Assembly: GCF_019393635.1 (NCBI RefSeq)
Contig: NC_057861.1
Location: 456,179,330-456,243,329, forward strand
Reading direction: 5' to 3'
From: Dromiciops gliroides
Lineage: Eukaryota; Chordata; Mammalia; Microbiotheria; Microbiotheriidae
DNA: 64,000 nt
In this document: piece by piece, positions 1 through 10,491 of the stretch
Numbering within the stretch: the stretch's first letter is position 1
How the letters are laid out: the number at the start of each line of letters is the position of its first letter
Made by a program: the position numbers and the translations under genes
The notes under the pieces: generated by a model
The model's input: the letters and a program-made list of their open reading frames with translations, nothing else
Databases searched by the model: none
What the model was told of the DNA's origin: nothing

Positions 1-65
1 CTCTCTTTCTGTCTGTCTGTCTGTCTCTCTCTCTGTCTCTGTCTCTCTGTCTCTCTGTCTCTCTG

Positions 66-110
<45 letters not shown>
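1..110. repeat. Compound microsatellite (CT/CTGT)n-(CA)n
   Basis: CT and CTGT units fill the first 73 bases and pass directly into a CA run to base 110. The left edge is cut by the window. Confidence 0.95.
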
Positions 111-113
<3 letters not shown>

Positions 114-1315
114 AAGTTCAAGGTTTCATAAAGACTATTTGCTAAGATGTGGAGGACTGCCAATCATGCAACAGAGGAAGGAGTGCTCACACCGATGAAA
201 CTGCAGAACATCAGAAGCGTCAAACTTTCAGACAGTTATTGTTTTTACTAAGTGCCTTAGTTCTTTTTCTTCTTGAAAGTTGCAATTGCCACTTATCTCT
301 GCTTAGTTTTGTACTGAATGCATGCAGAGGTGGATATACTCAAAATCAAGAAAGATCTAAAGATATGAATGTGTCATTAAACAGAGTACATTGCACTATA
401 CTTCGCCCCCCCCCCCCCGCCCCAGTTAGAAAGTGCTCTTTTCAAAAATGCTCTAAACAATTATGCTTCATTTTAGGGAGTAAAAATAGCATTGTGTATT
501 AGGTTGCTATGACTTTTTTAAAGAACGTGTTGTTTTTTACTTGACTGTTCTTGAACAAACATCTCTGCATCTAAATTTTGAATTTCACTTTCAAGGTACC
601 ACGAATCTCTTCCTTTAATTTTCTGCAGCAGCTTGCTTTAAATATTGAGGATTCTAATCAGGTTCTTGGGTTGAACTGTTAGCCAAGCTTCAGAACTTAA
701 CTCACCCAGTGCCGGCACCTTATCTACTTCACTTCTGAAAATACTAAGGTACGAAGAAAGATCATCTAGGTCAACGGAATTTTTGTTGTAAATATCTAAG
801 CAAGCATTCATGACTCATATGTAGACCAATGTCTACATAAATAATGCATTATCTTACTAGGAATCCCCTAATTCAACAACTATTTCTTATGTAAAGGCAT
901 CATGGAATAGGGAATAGAGATCCAGCCTTAGAAAAAGGAAGATCAGAATTCAATTTGCTACTTCTGATACAGGGGCTGAGTGACCCTGAACAATTCAATC
1001 CAAATCAATAAACATTTGTTAATGGCCTTCTTTGTGTCAGATAAAGAAAGAGGCAAAAGACAGTCCCTGCCCTCAAGAAGCTTTCAATGCAATGATAAGT
1101 CTCTAAGATTGTAAATTGACCTGCTTGGATAGAGTTTCCTCACCCCTGGAGTTTCAAGTACAAAAGAAATCACAGGAGCAGTCCCTATCCCTATCTACTA
1201 TGTACGATGAGCTAGAGGGTGGCAGAAATTCAATAAATAAGCACCATCAAAAAGATTTTCACCTAGTAATAAGCTATGCTTTGTCATATCAAATCTGATA
1301 TCTAGATATCTAGAT
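111..1315. other. Mostly unassigned AT-rich sequence
   Basis: No gene was recognised. A 13-base C run lies near 406-418. Around 990-1110 there is an old copy of an interspersed motif (aacatttgtt, then a block ending in cagtccctgccctcaagaag) that recurs elsewhere in the window. The reading frames here are short and show no known domain. Confidence 0.6.
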
Positions 1316-1500
1316 CAGGGCTTCATAAACATTTTCCACTGGAAATTCCTTTTCACCAGAGAAATTTTTATGTGACCCAAAGTATATAGGTATATAAAAT
1401 ATGCATACACAACCTTTTACTGTTGCCAAATTTTTCATGACCCCTACATTCAGTTATACAACCCCATATTGGGGCACTACCCACAGTTTAAGAAGCTAAG
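1316..1500. mobile_element. hAT-type MITE (Charlie-like non-autonomous DNA transposon)
   Basis: A 185-bp block starts cagggcttcataaac and ends gtttaagaagctaag, giving imperfect terminal inverted repeats (about 12 of 15 positions). It is flanked by a perfect 8-bp duplication, atctagat, at 1308-1315 and 1501-1508, the length expected for hAT insertion. The interior resembles marsupial Charlie-type MITEs from memory. It is too short to encode a transposase. Confidence 0.85.
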
Positions 1501-2514
1501 ATCTAGATAAACCATTTACTAAACTAAGTGTAATACTAAACCTTAAATTAAACATATTACTTTGCTCCAGATAGTGTGCTAAGTCCTGAGGGTATAAATT
1601 TTTAAAAGAGAGAGAATAACTGCCCTCAAGGAACTTACAAACTAATGTAAGATATTCAAAGTAGTGGGGTTTTTTCCGTATCTTATATATGTTATCCAAA
1701 AATATATAACTTTAAAATAACAAAAATATGCATTATTCCGAAACCTAAATTTCCTTAAAAGTCCCTTATTTCTCATTTTCTTACAAGAACATAATACCTC
1801 ATTGCTTTAATCTGGTATAAATGTGTGTTTCTATCAAGTAAGCTTTTCCTCAGGTGAAATAATCTTGATCCTTTTCATCTCCACAGCACAGTACAGATAT
1901 TTTAAAATTAAAGTGCATATCCCTCTATGAAGTTGCCTAGGATTCTCTTACAAGCTAGAAAAAAAAGAAGACTGAAGGTTAATTGCCTCATCCAAAGCCA
2001 TAAAAAGGAGAAAATATCCAACTCAGAAACTGAGTTCACAGGGATGGTGAAACGTAGCCGGAGTGACCAGTGCTTCTGGGTCCCTACCAATCACCCACCC
2101 ATATACTTGGATTGCTCTGCTCTCTTGGATCAGAATGTATGACAGAGGCAGCCTTGTGACCCTTCTCTAGCGACTTGAATTGACAACGTTTCAGAATACA
2201 GATATAAGTCCTATATTCAGATGGGTGAATTAGAGCATTTGGGCAGCTGTCAACATTGCCCCCTGGGAAGTGTTTTGTGGATGACACATCTTAGTAGTTA
2301 CTGCTGGCTTATCAACACCTATAAACATTAGGCACCTGCACATTGAAGTTTCCCATCTGAAGGCTACAGTAGTGTTCCAGATATCAGGCTTTCTCAATCC
2401 CTCACCAAAGTTGCTGTCACTCCTAAATATGAAGTAAGGAATAGAGAGAGAAAGGAATGAACAAATGAATGGATGAATGAAAAAGAAAAAAGGGAGGCAA
2501 AGGAAGGATGAATT
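1501..2514. other. No recognised gene; old repeat trace
   Basis: About 1540-1665 carries another degraded copy of the 'tgctaag...ctgccctcaaggaacttacaa' repeat also seen near 1000, 30500, 36100 and 62000. The remainder is unassigned. Confidence 0.5.
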
Positions 2515-2995
2515 TGTTAAGTGCCAGGCACTGTGCTAAGCACTTTAAAAATATTATCTCATTTAATCCTCATTACAATCCTAGGAGGCAGGCAGTTAAG
2601 TAGTGCAATGGATAGAGTACCAGGCCTGGAGTCAGAAAGACCTGAGTTCAAATTCCACCTCCAACACTAGCTGTCTGACCCTGTGCAAGTCAAATAACCT
2701 TGTTTGCCTCAGTTCCTTCTTCTGTAAAATGTGCTGGAGTAGGTTCAGTCCAATATCTTTTCCAAAAAAACCTCAAGTAGAGTCATGAAGAGTTGGACAC
2801 AATAAAAAAAAAATGAATGCACAATATCAGGTGCTATTATCCCCTTTTTACAGATGAGGAAATTGAAGCAAACAGAGGTTAAATGGCTTGTTCTAGGTTG
2901 CAGAGCTAGTATCTGAGGTGGAATTTGAACTCAGTTCTTTTTGATTCCAGGCCCAAAACTCTATACACTATACCCACTATATAGCTGCCCCATTA
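2515..2995 (-). repeat. MIR/THER-type CORE-SINE split by a younger SINE
   Basis: The left part (2515-2591) reads like reverse-complement MIR core up to cctaggaggcag. The right part resumes at 2831 with gtgctattatcc, runs through cagatgaggaaattgaag, and ends in the tRNA-related head. The two pieces join cleanly if 2592-2830 is removed. Confidence 0.8.
2592..2830 (+). mobile_element. Long tRNA-derived SINE (MAR1-like), inserted in a MIR
   Basis: The tRNA-like head (cagttaagtagtgcaatgg) and the gacctgagttcaaatt box are followed by the extended tail typical of the long marsupial SINE: cctcagttccttcttctg, a ctggagtagg block, gtcatgaagagttggaca, then an A run. It interrupts the older MIR. Confidence 0.8.
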
Positions 2996-3039
2996 GCCAC
3001 TAAGTAATCACCCTTAACCTGAATCTTATAACTGTCCCT

Positions 3040-3540
3040 CATGTGTGGTTTACTCTACCACCTCACTTCCACCTCCCAGCTCTCCTCTCTTCCTTCAAGG
3101 CTCAGCTCAAACACCCACTTCCTACAAGAGTCCCTTCCCAGTCTCCTAGCTGCAAGTATCTTCCCTCCAAGATTTCCTTCCATTCTACTCTGTATACATT
3201 TTGTATGTCACTAGGTGCAAGCTTTTATTAAAAGGTATAACTATAGGGGGCAGCTAGGTGGTGCAGTAGATAAAGCACCGGCCCTGGATTCAGGAGGACC
3301 TGAGTTCAAATCTGACCTCAGACACTTGATGCTTACTAGCTGTGTGACCCTGGGCAAGTCACTTAACCCTCATTGCCCCACAAAAAAGTATAACTATATG
3401 ACTTTTAATTAAAAAGTATAACAAGTTGTTAGCTTTTTTATGTAAAAAAAAAAAAAGCTTAAGTGCTTTGTATCCTCAATGTTTAACACAGTGTCCGGCA
3501 CACAGTAAGTGCTTAATAAATTTGTGTTGACTTGACTTAA
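3040..3540 (+). mobile_element. L2 LINE 3' end, interrupted by a SINE
   Basis: The left part contains caaggctcagctcaaaca and cttcctacaagagtcccttcc. The right part ends with the L2-type tail cacacagtaagtgcttaata followed by a ttgactt repeat. A SINE at 3246-3387 splits it. Confidence 0.75.
3246..3387 (+). mobile_element. tRNA-derived SINE (WSINE1-like)
   Basis: This is a full-length unit from ggggcagctaggtggtgcag to an A-rich tail. An 11-bp duplication, gtataactata, lies at 3235-3245 and 3388-3398. It belongs to the subtype ending cctcattgcccca. Confidence 0.95.
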
Positions 3541-4177
3541 AAGCAAAAATGTCCAGTAGTTTGGAGATCTACCTGTTGCCAAGATATATCCATATCAGAA
3601 GGTACCTATCAGTATCACTACCTCTACCTTACTGTTCCAAACCTGTTGTAGATATTTACTTTCACCTAAAGGTCCCAAGCTAGCTATGCTTGAAAATTGG
3701 CTCCTGTCCTAAATAAAGCAAAAAACCTCTTTATCATGATCTATACCTAACTTTCCTATTGAACTCTAGTCTCACAACTCCAACTGCCTTTTAGACATCT
3801 TGAACTGGATTTCCCATAGAAATCTTAAACTCAACATGTCTAAAACTGAATTCTTCATATTTCCCCCAATTCTGCTATTACTCTCAAAGGTACTAGCATC
3901 CTTCTAGTCCCTCAGAATTACAACCACTTCTTTAACTTCCCAATCTCTCTTACCTTCCATTTCCAATCTGTGGCCAAGTCTCCTTGACTTTACCTTTGTT
4001 ACATCTCTTGTATTCATTCCCTTTTCTCCTCTGCTCTTAAAGAGTTGGCCAATAAAAGCATGCAGCTCCAAAACAGTCCAGCTGAGGAGCAAATAAAGAT
4101 TTCAGAAGAAGTCCAGGCCCTTTAGAAAGAAAAGAATCAGCTACAAAGAAGAAGAAAGATTGTCAGCAAGAAACTTA
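3541..4177 (+). mobile_element. Old L2-like fragment in otherwise unassigned sequence
   Basis: About 3740-4050 contains L2-type text (ctaaaactgaattcttcat, then a series of cttccagtccctcag-like and caatctgtggccaagtctcc motifs). The rest is unassigned. No gene was recognised. Confidence 0.55.
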
Positions 4178-4191
4178 AAAAGGGTAGTGTT

Positions 4192-4351
4192 GGGGCAGCT
4201 AGGTGGCGCAGTGAATAGAGCACTGGCCCTGGATTCAGGAGGACCTGAGTTCAAATCCGGACTCAGACACACTTGACACTTACTAGCTGTGTGACCCTGG
4301 GCAAGTCACTTAACCCCAATTGCCTCACCAAAAATATAAATAAATAAATTT
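4192..4351 (+). mobile_element. tRNA-derived SINE (WSINE1-like)
   Basis: Full-length SINE with a 14-bp duplication, aaaagggtagtgtt, at 4178-4191 and 4352-4365. It belongs to the subtype ending ccccaattgcctcacc, with an A/T-rich tail. Confidence 0.95.
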
Positions 4352-4785
4352 AAAAGGGTAGTGTTTTTGCCTGTACTGTTAATATTCACTGGAACTAGAA
4401 GTGCTGTACTAACATATAACTTGAATAGTTCCTCAATCTCTGGTCAGGTAAACATAAAATTTGGTAAATTCTAAAATTCATTGTAATTTCCAACTGTAAT
4501 GAATATATCAGATGAAATAATTTAATATAGTAAAGCATGATTATATATACACAAAGCTTACATACTAAAGGGGGAAGATAACACAAAAAGGAGCAGAGGA
4601 GTGAGGAAAAATGGAAAGTAAATGTTGATACTATAACTACTGTGTTTGGAAAGCAGTAGAAAGAAAATAAGGCCAAGGTAGCCTATGAAAACCTAGGATG
4701 GCTCAAAGGGGAGGAGTCTATTCTCTGGTGGAAAGAACAGAAATGATGCCTTAGAATAGAGTCAGATGTATGTGTGTACATGTAA

Positions 4786-5774
4786 TGTGGAAATTTATTT
4801 TGATTTGGGGACCCTACCTTTGGGCCCTCAGGGTCTCTTTTGTGTGGGAGGGGCTAGTGCGCCCCCCCCTCTGCTTCAGCTGAGCCAGAAAGCCCCATGG
4901 GCTGTGCAAGATGCCAGGTCAGACACCTGTGGGGGAAGAAGCCCCCAGCTCCCTCCACCCTGAGCGGAGGTATCTGAGAGATGCTGGGCTTTGGCCTGGC
5001 CTGTGCTGGGGCATGTGCTAGGGCGCATTAGGCTCGAGTGCAGCCAACCCCCCCCCCCCCCCCCACCAACAGCTGCAGCCCTGGCTGGCGGATTAGCTTG
5101 GTCTGTGGGGGCGCAGGAAGCCCCGAGGTTTGAGTGGAGAAAAGAAAGGTATATATAGACCTGGGGGTTAGACTTTGGGGGGCGGACGAGAAGGGACAAG
5201 AGAGGCTGCTAAGGAGATGGCAAAGGTTGGAGGGGGGCTACAAGGACACAGGAGAGGATGAGAAGGACTAGGAGCAGAGAAAAGAGAGGCCAAAGGGCAG
5301 ACTGACAGAGCAGACAGACAAAAGGTCGGTGAGAGAGAAACACAGGGGTTCAGGTGGCAGTAAGAAGAGGAAAGTTAGAAGCAGGGGGATTTACAAAGTG
5401 AAAGGGGCTCGGTGTTAGAATAAAGGACCTGAGTGCCCTAAGGCAAGGTGCGGCTAAAGCCCTTATTGTATTAAAGAAGTTCCAAAGAGACGCAGTGGAA
5501 AGAGAAGTGCCACAACGCAGTCAGGTTGTACATTTTATTTCCCTGTATTCTTAATTTTCAATAGTATCTGATAAATAAAGTCTGCTTTGATTATTTGGTT
5601 AAGAGGCTTCTTAATATTTTGCTTATCAATTTGGGAATAGAGCAGTGTGGTGGAACTTTATAAACATCCCATACTAAGTTAATAGCAGTCAGATAGCCAA
5701 ACAGTCAAAAGTCCCCAGATTAGTACCCCAGTCAGATTAGCCCCAAAATTAGGCTAAGTATAAATATTCTCACA
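4786..5774 (+). mobile_element. Probable solo retroviral LTR, about 1 kb
   Basis: This GC-rich island in AT-rich surroundings begins tgtgg and ends ctcaca. Within it are a TATA-like ggtatatatagacc near 5149 and a polyadenylation signal in gataaataaagtc near 5570, in the order expected for an LTR. No partner LTR is present in the window. The sequence just beyond (tttgacaggaggccgcggca) might be a short remnant of an interior. No clear target duplication was found, so the ends are approximate. It is a fossil with no coding capacity. Confidence 0.55.
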
Positions 5775-6320
5775 TTTGACAGGAGGCCGCGGCAGGACTT
5801 ATGGCCCAATTATAATTTTTCTAAATCTATAAGTTTTCATATAATTATCATTTTTCATAAATCCAAAATTATATAATTTTTTCCAGACTAGATTATCAAT
5901 AATAATTAATTTTTTTACAGTAATATGTACATGTATGTGTATACTATGTGGTTGGAGTATAAAGAGCAAGCTCAAAATTAGCCTATAAAAGTCCAGGTTG
6001 AAGCCTAGACTTTGGACCTCCCAAGCCTTTCCCTACCCTGTAGTTATTTTACTGGGCTATCTAGCTGGCTTCTCACCCACTGTTGGCCAGGATCATTATC
6101 ACACGTGTATACTCTGACTCTAGCTTCCTTCCTGATTCTACTTCTTTCTATGACTGCTGATACCTGCCTAGTGCTTCAAACACTGTTTTAACTTTTTCCC
6201 CCATTGCTACCTTACCCTGTAGCCATTTCCCACTGCTCTTCATGTGCAGCCCTCCTTCATAAAGCCTTTAATTCCTAGAATCTTGTCTTTTATAATTACC
6301 AGCAACTAATGGTGAAAGGT
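5775..6320. other. Unassigned AT-rich sequence
   Basis: No gene or confident repeat was seen. The first 30 bases are GC-rich and may belong to the neighbouring LTR element. Confidence 0.5.
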
Positions 6321-6680
6321 GAAAGCAGTGAGGTGGTTCAGTGGAAAGAGATCTGGGCCTGGAGTCAGGAAGACCTGAGTTCAAATCCAACCTCAGACAC
6401 TTACTAGCTGTATGTCCCTGGACAAGTCACTTAAGCCCTGTTTGCCTTAATCCACTGGAAAAGGAAATGGAAAAGCACTCCAGTATCTCTGTCTTTTTTG
6501 TTTTTGTTTTTGTTTGTTTGTTTGTTTGTTTGTGGGCAGGCAATGGGGGTTAAGTGACTTGCCCAGGGTCACACAGCTAGTAAATCCAGTATCTCTGTCA
6601 AGAAAATCCCATGGAGAGTGTTGGCATACAGGGTCATGAAGAGTCTGAGATATAACTTAATGACTGTCCAACAACAGAAA
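6321..6680 (+). mobile_element. Long MAR1-like SINE, split by a nested SINE
   Basis: It has a tRNA-like head (cagtgaggtggttcagtgg), the gacctgagttcaaatcca box, and a long tail (tccactggaaaaggaaatgg, gggtcatgaagagtctgaga, ending gtccaacaacag). The tail is interrupted at 6494-6585. Confidence 0.85.
6494..6585 (-). mobile_element. 5'-truncated SINE nested in the MAR1-like SINE
   Basis: A T/G-rich reversed tail (tttttgtttgtttg) leads into gttaagtgacttgcccaggg and stops in the middle of the SINE. A 14-bp duplication, ccagtatctctgtc, lies at 6480-6493 and 6586-6599. Confidence 0.9.
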
Positions 6681-7393
6681 TGAAAGGCAGATATTTGAGT
6701 CCCATTAAAATCTCAAAGTTAAGAAAATTCTTTGAGATTCTTGATGGGCAGTAATGGTCTTTGAAAAAACTTTCAGGAATTACCAAAATGACCTAGAATC
6801 CTAAATCATACCTCTTCTTAATTTTCAATCTTGCACCAGACACTCAACACATCTCAATTTAATACCACCTCCACTGCTTCCTCTGCATCAGGGAATTCAC
6901 TGTCATTCTATAAGTGAGCAAGTCAATGTCTTCTTACCACTACTTTATCCTAGGAAGGGAAATACTAGTCTAAAAGCCACAACCAATCCTCTTATCTAAT
7001 TTCATTAAGTCCTCTGCTCATGCTTTCCTTTGCTTGGTTTCTGCAATACGCCACAAGCTTCCTGACTTTCCTCATACCTAATACTCTGCTCCAGTTCTGT
7101 CTCCTCCATTGGCACCCTCTTCCACCCCAAGCTTCTTCCTCCACAGGATAGGAGAGAGCTTCACAAGGTTCTGTCTTTGGCATCTTCTAACTCAACACAT
7201 TTTCCCTTAGAGAACTCACCCTCTTTCTTTAAGGGAAACTAACAGGGCACCTTTTCTATTAACAGGACAGTGAGTCAATGATCAAATCAATGAGTCAAGT
7301 ATCTTGAACAGATGAAGATTAAATCCAAAGAACAAAGAAAATTCCTAGGTAGGGAGCAAAGTTTATGATAAAGAAAGAAGGAAAGTTTGTGAA
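6681..7393. other. Unassigned sequence before the L1
   Basis: Pyrimidine-rich on the plus strand, with no recognised gene and no confident repeat. The last bases hold the left copy of the L1 target duplication. Confidence 0.5.
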
Positions 7394-8185
7394 AGAATAC
7401 CAGATTCACTTCCAGGGTGGAGCCAAGATGGAAAAGGAAAGGCAGTGAATTCTTGAACTCATGACATGATCACTCCAAAAAACATCCAAATAATGCCATA
7501 GGACAATTCCTGGAGCAGCAAAACCCACAGAGCATTGTGATTAAATCATCTTCCAACCAAGGACAGCTTGGAAGGTCAGAAGGAGTAGAGCCCAACCCCA
7601 CAGTCACCCTGACACAGATCCAGTTACAGGAACACCTTGCCAGAGAAAGAAACCCCCCAGAGCCTCTGAATCAGCTGAAGCACCAGTGTCATCTGGAACT
7701 AAGCTCGCAGTCTGGTAAAAGGGCTGAGCCCTTGGCCAGAGGGAGATTACTGGGGTCTAAACTGGTGCTGAGGCAGAACTTGGGTTTTTCACCCCTGCAA
7801 GGAACCAGGAGGTAGACTTGAATAGCAGTGGCCCAGGTGGGGGAAGGGCACAAGCTCATCAGAGCTAACAACCATAACACACAAAGCTGGTTGATTAGTA
7901 AGTTGGTCTGGGGTCATCTACAGACCAGGGAACAGGCCAGGTGAGTGAAGAACCTGCTCCTTCTTAAATCATACTACCTGGAACCTTCTGAAGCTTGGGA
8001 TAGTGCAGCCTAGAAACAGTGCCCCACTTTAAGGAGCTAAAAGTCCAGTAAAAGAAGGGCAAGATGAGCAGACAGAGAAAGGTGAGGACCATAGAACGTT
8101 TCTTTAGTGACAAGAAAGATAGAGGTGCACCCTCAGAGGAAGATGTAAACATGAGGGCCCCTATATCTAAAGCTTCCAAAAAAAA

Positions 8186-8974
8186 GTGAATTGGTCTAAG
8201 GGCATAGAGGTACTCAAAAAGCACTTTGAAAATAAAGTTATAGAGGTAGAGGAAAAAATGGAAAAAGAAATGAGGGTGATGCAGGAAAGACATGAGAAAA
8301 AAGTCAACAGCTTGAAAAGCCAAATTGGCCAAATGGAAAAGGAGGTACAAAAGCTATCTGATGAAAATAATTGCCTAAGAATTAGGATTGAATAAATGGA
8401 AGCTAGGGACTTTATGAGAAACCAAGACACAATAAAGCAAATCCAAATGAATAAAAAAGTAGAGGGCAATGTGAAATATCTTCTGGGAAAAATTGCTAAC
8501 CTTGACAATAGGTCCAGGAGAGATCATTTGAAAATTATTGGTCTACCTGAAAACCATGATCAAGGAAAGAGCTTAGACATCATCTTCCAAGAAATTGTCA
8601 GGGAAAATTGCCCTGATATTCTAGATGCAGAAGGTAAAATAGAAATTGAAAGAATCCACCAATCACCTCTTGAAAGAGAGCCCAAAAGGAAAACTCCCAG
8701 GAATATTATAGCCAAATTCCAGAGCTCTCAGGTCAAGGAGAAAATATTGCAAGCTGCCCAAAAGACAGAATTCAAGTACTGTGGAGCCCCAGTCAGGATA
8801 GCACAAGATCTAGTCATTTTTATATTAAAGGACTGGAGGGCATGGAATATGATATTGCAGAGGGCAAAGGAATTGGAATTACAACCAAGAATCACCTCCC
8901 CAGCAAAACTGATCATAATCTTTCAGAGGAAAAAATGGGACTTCAATGAAAAGAGGACTTTCAGGTATTTGTGA
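8186..8974 (+). pseudogene. L1 ORF1-like protein remnant (RNA-binding chaperone)
   Basis: ORF1p coats L1 RNA as a trimer and acts as a nucleic-acid chaperone. The first 70 codons (8186-8395) are a charged coiled coil rich in E and K (KHFENKVIEVEEKMEKEM). A stop at 8393-8395 separates it from a second open stretch of 192 codons (8396-8974). That stretch carries the RRM-like and C-terminal domains, recognisable from RRDHLKIIGLPE, IERIHQSPLERE, PRNIIAKFQSSQVKEKIL and the QPRITSPAKL motif near the end. The true start probably lies upstream, in the degraded leader, and the C-terminus diverges after FNEKRTF. ORF1p is typically 300-340 residues, so this is nearly full length but split. It is the best preserved of the three ORF1 relics in the window. 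Confidence 0.8.
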
Positions 8975-9043
8975 TGAAAAGACCTGAAATGAATGGCAAA
9001 TTTGACTTTCAAATACAAGACCCTGCAGAACCATAAAAAATTG

Positions 9044-9167
9044 GAGTTGGGGGACATACCTGGGGTCATGCAGTGAGTGACTGTCTTGTGTCTGAGGCTG
9101 GGTTTTGGCTGGGATCCCCCTGGGTCCAGGGTGGATGCTTTGTCCACTGTGTCACCTAGATGCCCCA
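9044..9167 (-). mobile_element. Diverged SINE inside the L1 inter-ORF region
   Basis: The reverse complement reads as a SINE: a ctaggtgacacagtggacaa head, a gatccca box and a gaccccaggtatg end. It is more diverged than most copies here and splits the sequence just after ORF1. Confidence 0.7.
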
Positions 9168-9318
9168 TGATGACATTCTTAGGGTTAAATTGAGGGGTAA
9201 GGGGAATGCACTGGGGTATTTGGGAGGGGGAAGGGCAGAAGTAGCATGGGGTGAAATCAAACATGAAGGAAACAGAAAAGGGCTTATGAGGTGGGAGAAG
9301 AGATGGGGGAGGAACAGG

Positions 9319-9548
9319 GCAGTAAATGAATTTTACACTCATCAGAGTAGGCTCAAAGACCTTAATCTCATCAGAGTTGTCTCAAGGAGGAATTAAAACA
9401 CACCCAATTGGGTGGAGTAATCTATTTAATGTGGGCAGTAAATGAGCCTAACACTCATCAGAATTGGCTCAAAGTCCTCAATCTCATCAGAATTGGCACA
9501 AGTAGGGAATAACATAAACATTCAATTGGGTGGAGTAACCTATCTAAC
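9319..9548 (+). repeat. Tandem duplication (two units of about 115 bp) in the L1 inter-ORF region
   Basis: Unit 1 (about 9319-9431) and unit 2 (about 9433-9548) both run from gggcagtaaatga through cactcatcagag/aattggctca to caattgggtggagtaa and ctatctaa-like sequence. Each unit also contains a shorter internal repeat based on ctcatcagarttg. Confidence 0.8.
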
Positions 9549-9754
9549 CCTGCAGGAAAATAGGAGAGGAAGGACATAGAGAGGGGCAAAAGAAGGGAGG
9601 GCATATTGGGGGAGGGAACAAATAGAAGCAAATCCTTTTTGAAGAGGAATAGGGTAAAAGAAGATAGATAATACAGTAAATATCATGGGGAAGGGAATAG
9701 GATGTACAGAAACAGTTAACAATAGTAATCATGAAAAAGAGAAAAGGGGAAAAA

Positions 9755-10280
9755 TTGTACAAAAAATATTTATAGCAACTCTTTGTGGTGGCTAAGAATT
9801 GGGAATTGAGGGAATGTCTATCAATTGAGGAATGACTGAAGAAGCTGTGGTATATGATTGTAGTGAAATGGTATTGTGCTATAAGAAATAAGAAACAGGA
9901 TGATACCAGAAAAACCTGGAAAGACTCATGTGAACTGATGTATAGCGAAGTGAGCAGAACTGGGAGGACATTGTGCATAGTGACAGCAGTATTGTTTGAT
10001 AAGCAATCATGAATGACTTAACTACTCTGAACAATACAATGATCCAAGACAATCCCAAAGGACTAATGATGAAGCATACTATCCACCCCCATAGAAAGAA
10101 ATGATAAAAAAAAAGCACTTGTGGATTGTATATATATAACCTGGTTGATGTCTTGTGGAGGGAGGGAGGGAGAAAAATTTGGAACTCTAAATCTTATGAA
10201 AATGAATGTTGAAAACTACCGTTACATGTAAATGGAAAAAATAAAATGAATGTTTGTTGCAATGAAAAAAATTTTTAAAG
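9755..10280 (+). mobile_element. L1 3' region of the ORF2-less element
   Basis: It starts tacaaaaaatatttatagca and includes the marker text gaattgggaattgagggaat and gtgctataagaaataagaaa, shared with the L1 fragments at 33539 and 44930. It corresponds to the end of ORF2 plus the 3' UTR and finishes in A-rich sequence. Confidence 0.8.
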
Positions 10281-10330
10281 TACGTATACAAACAAAAGCA
10301 ATTAACATCAAAAGAAAAAATACCAGATTC

Positions 10331-10475
10331 TGGGGTAGGTAGATGGCGCAGTGGATAAAGCACCAGCCCTGGATTTAGGAGGATCTGAGTTCAAATCCAG
10401 CATCATACACTTGACACTTACTAGCTGTGTGACCCTGGGCAAGTTATTTAACCCTCATTGTCTCACAAAAAAAAA
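10331..10475 (+). mobile_element. SINE inserted in the right-hand L1 target duplication
   Basis: It runs from tggggtaggtagatggcgca to an A tail. Its own duplication, aataccagattc (10319-10330, repeated at 10479-10490), lies within the 16-bp L1 duplication. The SINE is therefore younger than the L1. Confidence 0.9.
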
Positions 10476-10491
10476 AGAATACCAGATTCAC

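Larger units (their letters stand above)
7394..10491 (+). mobile_element. L1 / HAL1-type LINE lacking ORF2, with both ends and its target duplication
   Basis: The element body runs from about 7410 (tccagggtggagccaagatg, an L1-type 5' leader) to about 10280. An identical 16-bp duplication, agaataccagattcac, lies at 7394-7409 and 10476-10491. The right copy has been split by a later SINE at 10331-10475. The order is 5' leader, ORF1, inter-ORF region, then the last part of the ORF2/3' region (the block from tatttatagc to the A-rich end). Almost all of ORF2, with its endonuclease and reverse transcriptase, is missing. It is either a HAL1-type non-autonomous family member or an internally deleted L1. 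It cannot be autonomous. Confidence 0.85.

Noticed and set aside
3215-3412. Recurrent peptide GQLGGAVDKAPALDSGGPEF in several places
   Set aside because: This is the translation of the SINE head and body (also at 45380, 51239, 51975 and 61072), not a protein family.
4876-5199. Minus-strand frame of 107 codons with a Gly run
   Set aside because: It lies across the GC-rich LTR-like island and a C run, and has no domain.
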